From Corydoras sp. C115 (Eukaryota; Chordata; Actinopteri; Siluriformes; Callichthyidae), in NCBI GenBank assembly GCA_019802505.1, contig JAFMOC010000007.1:4796001-4860000 (forward strand): a stretch of 64,000 nucleotides of DNA. Reading direction: 5' to 3'. The translations under genes and the position numbers were made by a program. The notes below the pieces were generated by a model. It was not told the DNA's origin, did not search any database, and saw nothing but the letters and a program-made list of their open reading frames with translations. Numbering within the stretch: the stretch's first letter is position 1; every line of letters starts with the position of its first letter. Positions 50,750 through 61,790 of the stretch are shown here, one piece after another.

Positions 50750-51974
50750 ATCAGATTCTTTTTCTAAATATGTGGGCTTTGTTAAATCTAATAGTACTCT
50801 GTTTTTTGTCCACTGTTTACAAGTCTAAGAAAGTTACAACTACAGAAACCAAAAGATACAAATAAAATATCAAATTGTAATGTTTTTTTAATTTACATTG
50901 TACATATACTTTTCCAATATAGGTGTGACCTATTTTATCAAATGAAATTCATAATATGGCATTTTGTCCGAGGTTGTGTTGTTACTAATGATTTAGTCAA
51001 ATGATTTATTGTGTGAAATGTACATCATATTTTACATCATCTGAGTTTCACTGAGAAGTTAAGGGTGATGATAAATGATGTTTAACAGGATTTATATTTT
51101 AAATGACACATGGCAAACATCATATATGTTTGCCCTTATAGCATTAATTTTATCACATCAAAGCTGCCAAAAAGCCTGTTTTTACAAGTATGAAAATCTA
51201 CAACCTGTACCTGTGCATTTCAACTGTTCCCAATAAATGTAGTCAGTACAGCCAAGACCATCATTGCCCACTGATTCTTAATGCTGTTTAATCAGTGAAC
51301 TATCAAAGAAATCCAATATAAACCAGCTTTAAAACAATAATAACTATAACCACAACTATACTAACAATTATTAGTATTGGTACATGTAGATACAATTATG
51401 TCTACACTCAACCTATTGAAGCTTTTATGACATCTCATTCTAAATTTACACCTAAAGTGGGTGGCAACTGTTCTGGTACACAATGATGGGGAATAATATT
51501 TTATATTAAATAATTATAATTTTTATAATATTTAATAATAAAAAAAACGTTCTACAATATTTTGGGATTTTTTTTGTGCAGTCACCCAGTAGAATATTTG
51601 TTATGGTCTTTATTGTAATAGTGTCTGATGGGGTTATTGTTAGGTTTCTGTGAGGGCCAAAGTGTGGAAAGAACTTGCTTCATTTACTGGGCACAATCAT
51701 GTTAAAACATAGACAGGCCTTCTCCGATCTTTTCACAGACCATTTTATTCACTAATAATTGTGTCCTAATGCTTTTTTTAAATAGTGTATATCAAAAGTA
51801 TCATTTTAATATTAAGGTTAATGGTACATATTGTAGTTTTATATCAATATAAAAATTGTGATATTGTGACAATGCTAGTAGCTTTAGCTCTAGCTTTTTT
51901 TCCATTTTCCCAAACATCTTTTAAAAATATGGAGTGTGTTTATGTAAATGTAATGTGATGCACAACATCCTGTA
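50750..51974. other. intron, nothing clear
   Basis: AT-rich intronic DNA with no element or coding signal I can support. Confidence 0.5.
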
Positions 51975-52066
51975 AAAAATTGGTGGTGTTCCCCATGCCC
52001 ATCCAGGTTAGAAGGTGCTGTGCAGATACACCCAGGACAGGGCGCCAATCTATCGCTGGGCACACA
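51975..52066 (-). repeat. SINE fragment
   Basis: gttccccatgcccatccagg through gccaatctatcgctgggcac: the 3' half of the SINE, with a 20-base internal gap and no tail. Confidence 0.8.
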
Positions 52067-52099
52067 ATCTGAACTTTTCACTGTTTATTATGATATTAT

Positions 52100-52450
52100 G
52101 GGCGGTATGGTGGCTTAGTGGTTAGCACGTTCGCCTCTCAGCACTAGGGATTCCCGGTTCGAATCCCCATCTGGGTGGAGTTTCCATGTTCTCCCCGTGT
52201 CCGCGTGGGTTTCCTCCGGGTTCTCCGGTTTCCTCCCACAGTCCAAAAACATGGATCAAGTCAATTGAGTTCTCCAAATTGCACCCTATAGAGTGTGTTT
52301 GTGTGAGTGAGTGTGTGCCCAGCGATAGATTGGCGCCCTGTCCTGGGTGTATCTGCCCAGCGCCCGAGACATTCTCCGCTGGATGGGCATGGGGAACCCC
52401 ACCGCGACCCTAATATAGGATAAAGCTGGAGATAATGAATGAATGAATGA
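52100..52450 (+). repeat. tRNA-derived SINE, full copy, near consensus
   Basis: One of the best-preserved copies. Duplication attatgatattat at 52087-52099 and 52451-52463. Tail (GAAT)n. Confidence 0.93.
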
Positions 52451-52630
52451 ATTATGATATTATACATCTTACTGCTCAGTATAATGGGCATGTTGTTAAC
52501 TAATTAACTAACTAACTAACTAACAAATCTTATATATACACTGTGCATTGGCAGAAATAAGATTTAAACTGGAATAATTTTAGGGTAAAATTTACACCAC
52601 TCCTAAGACTAATTATTGGGTCTTAAGCTA

Positions 52631-52632
<2 letters not shown>

Positions 52633-52717
<85 letters not shown>
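52633..52717. repeat. (AT)n microsatellite
   Basis: About 42 uninterrupted AT units. Confidence 0.95.
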
Positions 52718-52721
<4 letters not shown>

Positions 52722-52822
52722 TAACTAGCTGTACAGATAAGGTACATAGAGTATCCAAGCTTAATATTTCAACAAAGAATACCATTTACAGTATTTATTT
52801 GTATGCCTACACTGATATTAAT

Positions 52823-52954
52823 TCATTCATTCATTATCTTCCACTTTTATCCTCTATTAGGGTCGCGGTGGGGTTCCCCATGCCCATCCAGGGGCGAACG
52901 TCTCGGGCGCTGGGCAGATACAACCAGGACAGGGCGCCAACCTCTCGCTGGGCA
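52823..52954 (-). repeat. 5'-truncated SINE with intact duplications
   Basis: Only the 3' 130 bp (from the cgctgggc word to the tail) is present, yet actgatattaat flanks it at 52811-52822 and 52955-52966. It is a genuine truncated insertion, not a later deletion. Confidence 0.9.
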
Positions 52955-52966
52955 ACTGATATTAAT

Positions 52967-54384
52967 AATAACTAATATTAAAAGCTGAAATTATTTTGTA
53001 TGATTTCTCATTTCTTTATACAATAAGCCAAACATGATGTCATATGCAAATGGTTCAACTAAACTACAGAGCAAATAGTTTGTCTTTACATCCATAATAT
53101 GTTTATCTTAATTTCATCATAAGGCTGAGTCACAGTGCCTTTTCATTCACTGCTTGTTCAAGTGGCTGTATTTCTGGCAAATCAAGTAATTATTCTTTAA
53201 AGTCTTAGGCTATCCTGTTGCTAAGCCCCAATTGCAGCTGCTATAAACTGTGCTTTATGTATTTTCAATTTAGAGAACCACTATGACACCAACCCAGTTA
53301 CACTCAGTCAAAGTGCACCCAGTGCATTAGTGTTTTTAATCCTTAATGTCAAGCATCTTTATCCTTGTGTTGATTTTCTTTTCTGTTCAATGCATATTTT
53401 GGCAGCCACAATATAAACCATGTAACACTATTATAAAGAATATTTATTGTGACCATGCATGATGCCACCATCTGCATGATAGCTGTAAATAGAATGATAA
53501 ATTCAGTCTTACAAATATTTGGTTGTTGCAAATTAGGCCTACAAAAACAGTAGGACATACAACAGCTGATTTACAGATTTTTTAATCCGTAAAACATTTT
53601 GATATTTTAAAAACATGGTCACCAAGAAGACCTGATGTTTTTACAAAAATCTTTAAGAATGCAATGGCCAAGATAAATTTGATGACAAAAAGGCCACATT
53701 CAGCTGAATTGGAAAAGTGAAACACACCCACATGCCACAATAAATCTTGAGCTTTTGAGTGCAGGCTTCTACTGTGTACAAAGTCACAAAGGGTTGATGA
53801 AATTTATCCTCCTAACATGCCAAAGACCTTTGCCAAGGCACTTCAGTTCCATCTAATGAATATCCTAGACAATGTCGATTATCCAGGTCCATAGATTAGC
53901 ATAATGACAAATCTGAAATTTGTAGACAAACCTAATGTCGTCATTTTGTATTTTACACCAGGTTGGTGTGAATCTTTAGTGGAGTTACCATAAAATCAAT
54001 TTCAGTTTGTGCTAAATAATTAAGCTCAGACCCTAAAATGTTTTTGAGAAAGTGAATCTGTCAGCAATGGACATTGATTAAAGGTAATTAACGCACCTGC
54101 CGGCGGCTCCACTGATGAACGTATGCAGCTTTTATAAGATGGAATCTTATGCCATAAAGAAAACAATTGTGGAATAACAGAAGTGAGATGTTTAGTGAGA
54201 TCCAACAGCCAACAACTGTATTTTAAATATATGATTAAACTGTATGTTGAATAAAGCCCATTCCTGTGAGTAAGAAATCCTGTCTCAAGTCCTCATTCAT
54301 CCTCACCCTGTTACAGTTTTTCTTCTGTACACATTCGTTCCCTGTATATTACTGGCTTCTCCAAAATAATTATCTCATCTCCTT
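52967..54384. other. intron, no element recognised
   Basis: AT-rich intronic DNA. Open frame 53349-53558 has no recognisable feature. Confidence 0.5.
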
Positions 54385-54650
54385 ATTTTCTGGTCTACTA
54401 GGGTTGCAGGGGGTTCCCCATGCCCATACAGGGGAGAATGTTTCAGGCACTGGGCAGAGACACCCAGGGCATGATGCTAATCCATCACTGATCACTGAAC
54501 ACAAACTCACATAGAATCACACACTATATAGGGGCAATTTCCCCTTAAATCCATGTTTTTGAACTGTAGGTGAAAACCAGAGAACATACACATAGAAAAA
54601 AAAACCCGCTGACACCAGGAGGACATGGAAACTTGTCTCAGAATGATTAG
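54385..54650 (-). repeat. degenerate SINE copy
   Basis: gtctactagggttgcagggg, catgcccatacaggggagaa and gacaccaggaggacatgg follow the SINE order on the minus strand; head and duplications are not visible. Confidence 0.65.
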
Positions 54651-54731
54651 CATTAGCAGTTGCTAAAATATAAATATAATGACTATTAAAAAACTTCGGA
54701 AGTGGCTACTGCCCCAAATGTAAAGTAGCTT

Positions 54732-54745
54732 GATATATATATGTA

Positions 54746-54834
<89 letters not shown>
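54732..54834. repeat. (AT)n microsatellite with GT interruptions
   Basis: About 100 bp of alternating AT with two short GT interruptions near 54743 and 54751. Confidence 0.93.
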
Positions 54835-54837
<3 letters not shown>

Positions 54838-54976
54838 ACATACATGGCAAACATGCCTCAGAATGCAAACACAATCACATGTCTGAACCTATCACTTATG
54901 AGTACATAAGGATTTAACTGTGACATACAATTAAATGAAATGATTTTCAGCTGCTGCAAAAAATGTATAAGAAAAA

Positions 54977-55321
54977 CATCTATCCATTCATTATCATACG
55001 CTTTATCCTCTATTAGGGTCGCGGGGGGGGTTCCTCATGCCCATCCAGGGGAGAACGTCTCAGGCGCTGGGAAGATACACCCAGGACAGGGCGCCAATCT
55101 ATTGCTGGGCACACACTCACTCACACAGACACACTCTATACAGAGCAATTTGGAGAATTCAATTGACCTTGATCCATGTTTTTGGAGTGTGGGAGAAAAC
55201 CAGAGAACCCGGAGGAAACCCATGCCTATGGGAGAACATGGAAACTCCAGCCAGATTGGGATTCAAACCAAGAATCCCTAGCGCTGAGAGGCAAATGTGC
55301 TAACCACTAAGCCAACGTGCC
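54977..55321 (-). repeat. tRNA-derived SINE, full copy
   Basis: Tail (ATCC/ATTC) at the left, tRNA head at the right. Duplication ataagaaaaa at 54967-54976 and 55322-55331. Confidence 0.88.
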
Positions 55322-55331
55322 ATAAGAAAAA

Positions 55332-57520
55332 TATTTTCATGTAAAACTTAAAATAAAATATAACTTATAACTAATATATAAGTTATATTTTATATATATA
55401 CTGCTATATTTAAGTATGCCTTTTATATAAGCCATTTTGCAGAAGACTGTGGCTCCAGATTCATACCGCTAAATACATTTTTTTTTGTGTGTGTAGTTAA
55501 ATGTTTTAACTTTTTGACCAGCAACACACTGCCATGTGACTTCAAGAGCAATCTGTGGGCAGTATAACTGTAATGGTGACAAATACTGACATATAAGACA
55601 TTTCATGTGACTCACGCTACACTGATATGGTAATGAACTCTAACAGACTTTGTTCATTCTCAACAGTTCTACTTATTTTGTGTTGGTTGACACTTGATGC
55701 TGTTACTGTTAATAAATGCAAAACATTAGCCTAATAGCACTCTGTTTTATTACATTCTTGTTTTATCATTAAGTGGGATCTGTATCGTCACTCAGTACTG
55801 TACATGTTAATGTGAAATTGTGTCAGTGTAACCGCATGAAAAATAACACTCAACAAATAAGGGCTCTGTAGATTTAAACACAACACCTCACAGGACTGAC
55901 AATTAGGGACATTTTTCTTTAACTTTCAGGGAGAGGCAGTAACAAAAGGCCTCTGCAAAGAACAGTACCCACTGTGCTTCAAGATATGTAGAGGACATAA
56001 CTGTAATTCTTTCTCACTGTCAGTTAAATAGCTGTTTCTAAGCAGCATTATAACAAAACAACAGGCTAAGAAAGATCCTTTTCAGAGTCTGCAGAATACA
56101 TAATTCAGTGTGCAGCTGTAGTTGGACTATGACATAATAGGAGAACCTTGTTAATGTTGTGGTACTTTAAGTTAGGTCTAACTTTTATTTTGACTTGATA
56201 ATACATCCACAACATATTTTCCATTGAAATTACATTTATGGACTAGTTTCATAGACGTGGATTCAAAAAGATATTAAGAGTAATCAAACACAAAGACTTG
56301 ACTTATCTTGCTTTATGTGACTAGTTCTTAATGTACTTTTAAAATAGAAGGAATAATTAAATCATTTTCTAACCACAGAGTACAATTTACACTATCTACA
56401 TTGTATTATTAAACCTTAATGAAACAGTGTAAGTGTTAAAAACCTTTGATTATAAACAGTAAATAAAGTTGCTTTAAAGGGTCTCACGCCGTTGCTAAAG
56501 CTAAAACTCTTAATCATTAAATTTACACATAAACATGAAAGTTTGCCAATAATCGCTAACAGATAAACAACAGATAAAACACTTAAAGCCTTGTCTTGCT
56601 TATTGCCTCCAGACAACAAAAGTCCCAATTTCCCAAATCAGATGACTTCACCACCCCCATAAATAAATATGTCTCACCATGACTGCAATAATTGGACTAC
56701 AATATTTATTCAACTTAAAATTAGATTGTTATATTTAAACAGATGCACCAGAGGGTAAAGACTTTTATTCCAGCACGCAAATTGTTAAGTCAGAACCCTC
56801 TTAGAGATGTATTTCCACTTGCCAAAGCTGTATCAGGAAGTCATGCCCATTTAAACCTGGATAAAAAAGATGAGGTAATTCTGTTCTGTAAAAGCATGGA
56901 ACAAGCTAAGGATATAACACCAGCAGTCTGCACCCTCAAATGATTCACTGACTAAAATAGTGCTTCCTCTTGAGTGCAAAAAGAACACAAAATGATATTT
57001 TGTGACAGCAGAAACAAGGAATGGAAAAAGATCTATTCAGATATTTAGATCAGATATTTAGTCTACAATATCGTAAAGATGACTATGGCTCATATTTTGC
57101 ATGTCATAGATTTGGTGATCACTGAACATACCAAATCCTATCATTACCAGGAGTCATCAGCGGCATAAAAAACATAATGACCTTCAAAGCACAACAAGCT
57201 GGATTTGCACAACAAACCCCCCTCTTATTATATTATGCAATTCAAAATGAGGTCAAATGGTTTGAGACTACAGTATTTTTAAAAGCGATTCTTTATTTTT
57301 GTACTGTACGCACAGACATGCCTTTTTGTTACAAGACCCTGTTGACAGTTCATTCCTCTGTCTATCGATTTACCTTTCCTCTCACTGTACAGTATAACGC
57401 ATCTCTAGCTTGAAGAGTATAACTGTCCTTAACAGAAACAACACTTCCAACTCCGCGCACATGTTCTCCTTTAACTTTCCTAATCTTTAAAATAATGAAC
57501 TAACACTGACACCGACTGAC
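55332..57520. other. intron, no element recognised
   Basis: AT-rich intron leading up to the CpG-rich block around the isoform-2 exon. Open frames at 56416-56943 and 57177-57413 show no family features. Confidence 0.5.
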
Positions 57521-57669
57521 TAAATTCGTGCAACGTCGCATTTCCCCAACAGTAAAGCCCACCATTGTGAACACGCGCCGGGGGGGTATTTTTAGCCGGG
57601 TGCGCTGAACTTCAAAAGCGCCGGCGTTTTAACAAAGACAGAAGCGCACTGAGAAAATTCAGCATATAC

Positions 57670-57757
57670 CTTTATATTTCTCAAGCACGTCCTCGTATGC
57701 TTGAAGATAATCTATCTCGGTAGAGAGCCTGCAAGGTCCTGGTGTATAGTGAGCCAT
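57670..57757 (-). CDS. dst: dystonin alternative first exon, isoform-2 type
   Basis: A 29-codon start, MAHYTPGPCR...IDYLQAYEDVLEKYK, ends one base into a codon at a gtatat donor. The last half (EYLQAYEDVLERYK in mammals, as I recall) is the unique N-terminus of dystonin isoform 2, and MACF1 has a related start. The exon supplies the G that the CH1 exon at 33119 needs. I chose the ATG at 57757 because it heads the family-like peptide and sits in a CpG-rich block. The first ten residues differ from what I recall in mammals; the conserved part is the final 14. Confidence 0.88.
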
Positions 57758-57960
57758 TACAGCCGGTGGAAGAAAAGCGGACTGATAAACGCAGCCACAA
57801 CCCAGCTGAGCGCCGCTGCTTCACTGAAGGCAACGCCCCTCTCATTCCCCGCCCACACGTCCAATAAACAACCAATCAGAGTACAGCATCTCTGCGCCTT
57901 CTCACAGCCGGGCGCACCCTATGTTACCTACTCCTTACTCCCTACACACTACCTTACATT
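57758..57960 (-). promoter_or_regulatory. CpG-rich promoter of the isoform-2 first exon
   Basis: Just upstream of the isoform-2 ATG is a short GC-richer block with a GC box (ccccgcccac near 57848) and a CCAAT box (accaatcag near 57871, read as ATTGG on the minus strand). There is no TATA box on the minus strand. The CpG-rich zone also runs into the first intron (about 57530-57660). A SINE begins only about 20 bp beyond its outer edge. Confidence 0.6.
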
Positions 57961-57980
57961 CACACAGATCATGTTAACTC

Positions 57981-58405
57981 ATTCATTCATTATCTTCCGC
58001 TTTATCCTATATTAGGGTCACGGTGGGGTTCCCCATGCCCAGGGGAGAACGTTTCGGGCCAATGTACGTACAGTACGTACGTATTTTGTGTATTTCATGC
58101 TTTTTACATGTTGTCTGTGAATGTTGTGTGTTTTTGTACGTTTCGGGCCAGAATTTTCTGTACGTTTCGGGCCAATCTATCGCTGGGCATACACTCACTC
58201 ACACAGACACACTCTATATGGGGCAATTTGGAGAACTCAATTGACTTGATCCATGTTTTTGGACTGTGGGAGGAAACCGGAGAACCCGGAGGAAACCCAC
58301 ACGGACACAGGGAGAACATGGAAACTCCATCCAGATGGGGATTCGAACCGGGAATCCCTAGTGCTGAGAGGCGAACGTGCTAACCACTAAGCCACCGTGT
58401 CGCCT
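57981..58405 (-). repeat. tRNA-derived SINE with internal expansion
   Basis: A full SINE by its head, tail and duplication tcatgttaactc (57969-57980 and 58406-58417), but 425 bp long. About 120 bp of foreign AT-rich sequence (58060-58160) sits in the body, and the word gtttcgggcca occurs three times around it. It lies upstream of the isoform-2 promoter. Confidence 0.88.
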
Positions 58406-58599
58406 TCATGTTAACTCTTCTAAGAAAAATCTGGGCAAACACCCATGCAGATGAAGTCATTATTATTTATTAACTGAATAAAAAATATTTTAAGTAAAAG
58501 CAAAGGTTATAAGGGTCTTCTTTCTTATCTTTGTGGAGCCATTTTTGGTTTCAGCATGAATGAGCAGAAATGTACAAAGCACATAAAAAAAAGTCTATA

Positions 58600-58795
58600 A
58601 AAGCATGGCTGGATGGCTTTAGGAGGACAAATTTGCCCATATTTGCCATATTTACAATATGCCCAAAGCTGTTGGGAGCTTTGAATCAACCCCACAACAT
58701 CTCTGGAATGAACTTGAACAGAGATTGCAGGCCAAGCCCTCTCATCCAACAACACAACCCAGAGACTCACTTCAAAATTTGCAAAAAGCCAAATT
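58600..58795 (+). pseudogene. Tc1-like transposase C-terminal remnant
   Basis: The plus-strand frame PQHLWNELEQRLQAKPSHPT (about 58690-58750) is a decayed version of the Tc1 block after the third catalytic residue. Upstream sequence is frameshifted; the downstream side runs into an AT microsatellite. Confidence 0.65.
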
Positions 58796-58804
58796 CTTTA
58801 GCGC

Positions 58805-58805
<1 letters not shown>

Positions 58806-58896
<91 letters not shown>
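58806..58896. repeat. (AT)n microsatellite
   Basis: About 45 AT units directly after the Tc1 remnant. Confidence 0.95.
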
Positions 58897-58901
<5 letters not shown>

Positions 58902-58979
58902 ACCTTAGAAACTCTGACAATTCTTCTAACAATTTAGTAAAGCAGTAACAAACGCAGTGCTGTAGACCAGTTGTAGATC

Positions 58980-59055
58980 ATAGCCTGTGCACAACACACA
59001 CTCACACACGCACAAACACACGCACAGATGCACACACTAACACACACACACACCA
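58980..59055. repeat. imperfect (CA)n repeat
   Basis: CACACA runs with single-base interruptions. Confidence 0.8.
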
Positions 59056-59601
59056 AACAGCTGTCATTGTGACCTAGAGGAAAATCAGTTTGTGATTAAC
59101 ACTTTATAACAACTGCATGTCAGAATAAACAAGGCTTTAAAGTTTTCAATAATATGTAATATATATTTAAACATCAAATGCTAGTCTCATATGTTCAACC
59201 TATTTAACAAAGTACCAGCTTCATCTAGTAATGCTATTTGTGCCAGACTAACAATGGCCCACGTGTCTGAAGGGAAGTCTCCATGGTCCTACTGCTAGCC
59301 ACATCATTTTGTGTTCCAATTTGTAAACAGCAGTTATAATATCCAAACTATAACACAGTGAACAAAAAGTGCCTATACATATAATTTTTTTTTTTTTATT
59401 GATTGTCCTGTTAACCCATGACAATAGTGGTGGGACAGTGCCTTTTAGTTTCTGTTTGTCAAAGGTGATATATAAACAGCATGGATTTCAACAAAAACAA
59501 AAGACCTACATGTAAGTTAAGGGGTCCTTTATTCATAAACACTCTCTTTTCCATTCCATTTAAATATTTTAATTTAAAATCCTTCATTCATTTCTCAATA
59601 A

Positions 59602-59646
59602 TGAATCCATCCATCCATTATCTTCTGCTTTTACCCTCTACTAGTT
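59602..59646 (-). repeat. SINE tail stub
   Basis: atgaatccatccatccatta then tcttctgcttttaccctcta: only the last 40 bp of the abundant SINE. Confidence 0.7.
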
Positions 59647-59812
59647 AAGAATTAATTAAGAATTTGTGGTTTATTAAATATATTTTAAAAACAAGGAGTT
59701 TAATTTTACAGCAAAAAAAGACAATGGCTAAACGATAAACGCGTGTTAATATCAATTTTACTTATAGTATGGGATATACGTTTTATTTATTTGACTTGTG
59801 ATGTTCTCATTT

Positions 59813-59865
59813 GTAAGTCGCTTTGGATAAAAGCGTCTGCTAAATGACTAAATGTAAATGTAATT
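59813..59865 (+). repeat. SINE tail fragment
   Basis: tttgtaagtcgctttggata then aaagcgtctgctaaatgact and aaatgtaaatgtaa, the same family as 61577-61790. Confidence 0.8.
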
Positions 59866-59947
59866 TTTAATGCCTTGATATTCGGTTATGACAAAGGAGA
59901 TTTTCCATGTTGTGAATCTCGGGATAACCATAAAACAGGAGGATGAC

Positions 59948-60000
59948 TATAATAATAATAATAAGCATCATCATCATCATCATCATCATCATCACCATCA
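59948..60000 (+). repeat. (AAT)n and (CAT)n trinucleotide repeats
   Basis: Four AAT units pass into about ten CAT units. The His-rich open frame over it is an artefact. Confidence 0.9.
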
Positions 60001-60322
60001 GGTTACGCAAGGACAAATGGCCATGGTGAGTAAGCTAATATACAGGCAGGTCTCCACCTGTACACAAACTTATTTGGATTTTGAAGCCCGTTTTAATTCT
60101 GAGTGCTCTTCTACGGCTCGTAATATGGAATAATAAACATATCGTTAATAAACAAAACTACCCCCAGCTCCCTGGGGTCAACAGCTGAGATCAAGGAGCC
60201 GCCTGACAGCGCCAACAAAAGAGCGCCTGTTTTCATTCTATTCCCCAGATCCGGCCTGAACACCTCTGAACGCAATTAGGCAGCATGGAGAAATGTGCAG
60301 ATAAACAGCCTGTGGCTCTCAC

Positions 60323-60536
60323 CGGCGATTCGGAGCACGGCTCTCTCGGCCGGATCTAGCACCGATCCTCCGTGGATTCTGCGCTTGGAGCGCTCGTGTC
60401 GGGGTAAATTCCACGGAAGCGTGTCTCCAGGCGCCGGCGAAACGCAGCCCGACCTGCCACTATAGTCTTCCTCATCCGAGATATCAGCCGAAGAAGACAT
60501 GGAACAACGAAGAGATGCGGTCCCAGACGCCGAGCT
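60323..60536 (-). CDS. dst: dystonin exon: isoform-1 N-terminal region
   Basis: This 214-bp exon enters in phase 0 and leaves in phase 1. It reads SSASGTASLRCSMSSSADIS, DEEDYSGRSG, VSPAPGDTLPWNLPRHERSK and GGSVLDPAERAVLRIA. Mammalian isoform 1 has a closely matching stretch directly before DERD-VQKK. The acceptor is ...ttgtttccacag and the donor gtgaga. The acidic, serine-rich start followed by a basic ERSKRR block is typical of this flexible N-terminal extension. The internal Met of MSSSADIS could serve as start if the upstream exon is skipped. Confidence 0.92.
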
Positions 60537-60790
60537 CTGTGGAAACAATAGAACGGCTATAATGCAAAGCAAACGCAGCAATCGGTAAAAACAACATCCG
60601 AAAAGACAGGCACGCGTTTAATGCCTTTACCATCGCTTCTTCCCGGAGGTTCTGAGTGACGGGGCAAATGCGCACAGCACGAGCTCCAGCAGCTCATTGA
60701 TCTGATCTCTTACTTAAATGATCAGACAAGAATTAAAAGCGAAAGCTACAACGCGTCTGGCTCCCCCGACAGGACGAGGCAGAGACTTAC

Positions 60791-60838
60791 CGCGGTGTGA
60801 AGCTCAGCTGAGAGAACGGAGAGCTTCGGGCTCGTCAT
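60791..60838 (-). CDS. dst: putative dystonin first exon for the isoform-1 type
   Basis: The frame MTSPKLSVLSAELHTA ends exactly at a gtaagt donor in phase 0, as the exon at 60536 requires. An in-frame Met at 60940 would add 34 residues (starting MGLDAFKAEAESG), so the start is undecided. Mammalian isoform 1 begins instead with a long hydrophobic segment; nothing like that is seen here, so this fish start would be soluble. The exon is inferred from the donor, the phase and the CpG-rich setting; I do not recognise the peptide itself. Confidence 0.6.
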
Positions 60839-61080
60839 ATCTATCAACAGCCTATGTCGCACCTTCCAACCAGAGCCGCGCCCTTCTGCTCCCCCTCGTG
60901 TTCCAGATTCAGCCTCCGCTTTAAAAGCGTCCAATCCCACCGAGATAAAAACAGGTTCGGGACAAGAGCATGTTCTCTTCCTCTCATCTATAGGCAGAGT
61001 GCATTTACTGATGGGCTGCGCAGGGAGCGTGCGCTTTACGAGACGCTTTTAGCCAATTAGAATAGAGCGCAGATCACGAC
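60839..61080 (-). promoter_or_regulatory. CpG-rich promoter region of the distal dystonin start
   Basis: GC- and CpG-rich sequence from about 60.2 to 61.08 kb surrounds the isoform-1 exons, and its outer part lies upstream of the first ATG. A CCAAT-type box (agccaattag) is present near 61050. The sequence turns AT-rich and repetitive beyond 61.1 kb. No TATA box is evident, which fits a CpG-island promoter. Confidence 0.55.
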
Positions 61081-61211
61081 GTGCCTTATAGTAAAACATC
61101 GTCCATGCTGCACCTTTGAAGTGTCGTCTGTGAAGCAGATACATGTCATTTATAGCTAAGTCTACAATAGTGGCTCTAACACATTTTTTGATATTCACTA
61201 AGTTTTAGCCA

Positions 61212-61562
61212 TATGGGCGGCACGGTGGCTTAGTGGTTAGTATGTTCTCCTCTCAGCGCTAGGGATTCCCGGTTCGAATCCCCATCTGGGTGGAGTTTCC
61301 ATGTTCTCCCTGTGTCTGCGTGGGTTTCCTCTGGGTTCTCCGGTTTCCTCCCACAGTCCAAAAACATGGATCAAGTCAATTGAATTCTCAAAATTGCCCC
61401 ATATAGAGTGTGTCTGTGTGAGGGAGTGTGTGCCCAGCGATGGATTGGCCCCCTGTCCTGGGTCTACCTGCCCGGCGCCCGAGACGTTCTCCCCTGGATG
61501 GGCATGGGGAACCCCACCGCGACCCTAATAGAGGATAAAGCGGGAGATAATGAATGAATGAA
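61212..61562 (+). repeat. tRNA-derived SINE, full copy
   Basis: Head gggcggcacggtggcttagt, B box ggttcgaatcc (perfect), tail (GAAT)n. Flanks taagttttagcca (61199-61211) and taagttttatcca (61563-61575) differ at one base. It lies upstream of the distal dystonin promoter. Confidence 0.92.
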
Positions 61563-61576
61563 TAAGTTTTATCCAT

Positions 61577-61790
61577 TTACATTACATTTTGGTCATTTAG
61601 CAGACGCTTTTATCCAAAGCAACTTACAAGGTGAGAACAGGGTTAACCACAACATCCCTGGAGCAATGAGGGTTAAGGGTCTTGCTCAAGGACCCACACT
61701 GGTAGTTTAAGTGGACCTGGGATTTGAACCGCCAACCTTCAGATTGACAGCCCAACACCCTGACCACTGAGCTACCACACCCCCAGAACA
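61577..61790 (-). repeat. second tRNA-derived SINE family, full copy
   Basis: Read on the minus strand: head ggtagctcagtggtcagggt with B box ggttcaaatcc, body with cttgagcaagacccttaacc, and the conserved tail tttggataaaagcgtctgct ending in ATGTAA repeats. It begins just after the neighbouring SINE's target duplication. The tail is the widely shared fish SINE/LINE 3' end. Confidence 0.8.

Noticed and set aside
61224..61290. tRNA-like sequences with A and B boxes in SINE heads
   Set aside because: They occur in every SINE copy, continue into the SINE body and lack a complete acceptor stem, so they are not tRNA genes.
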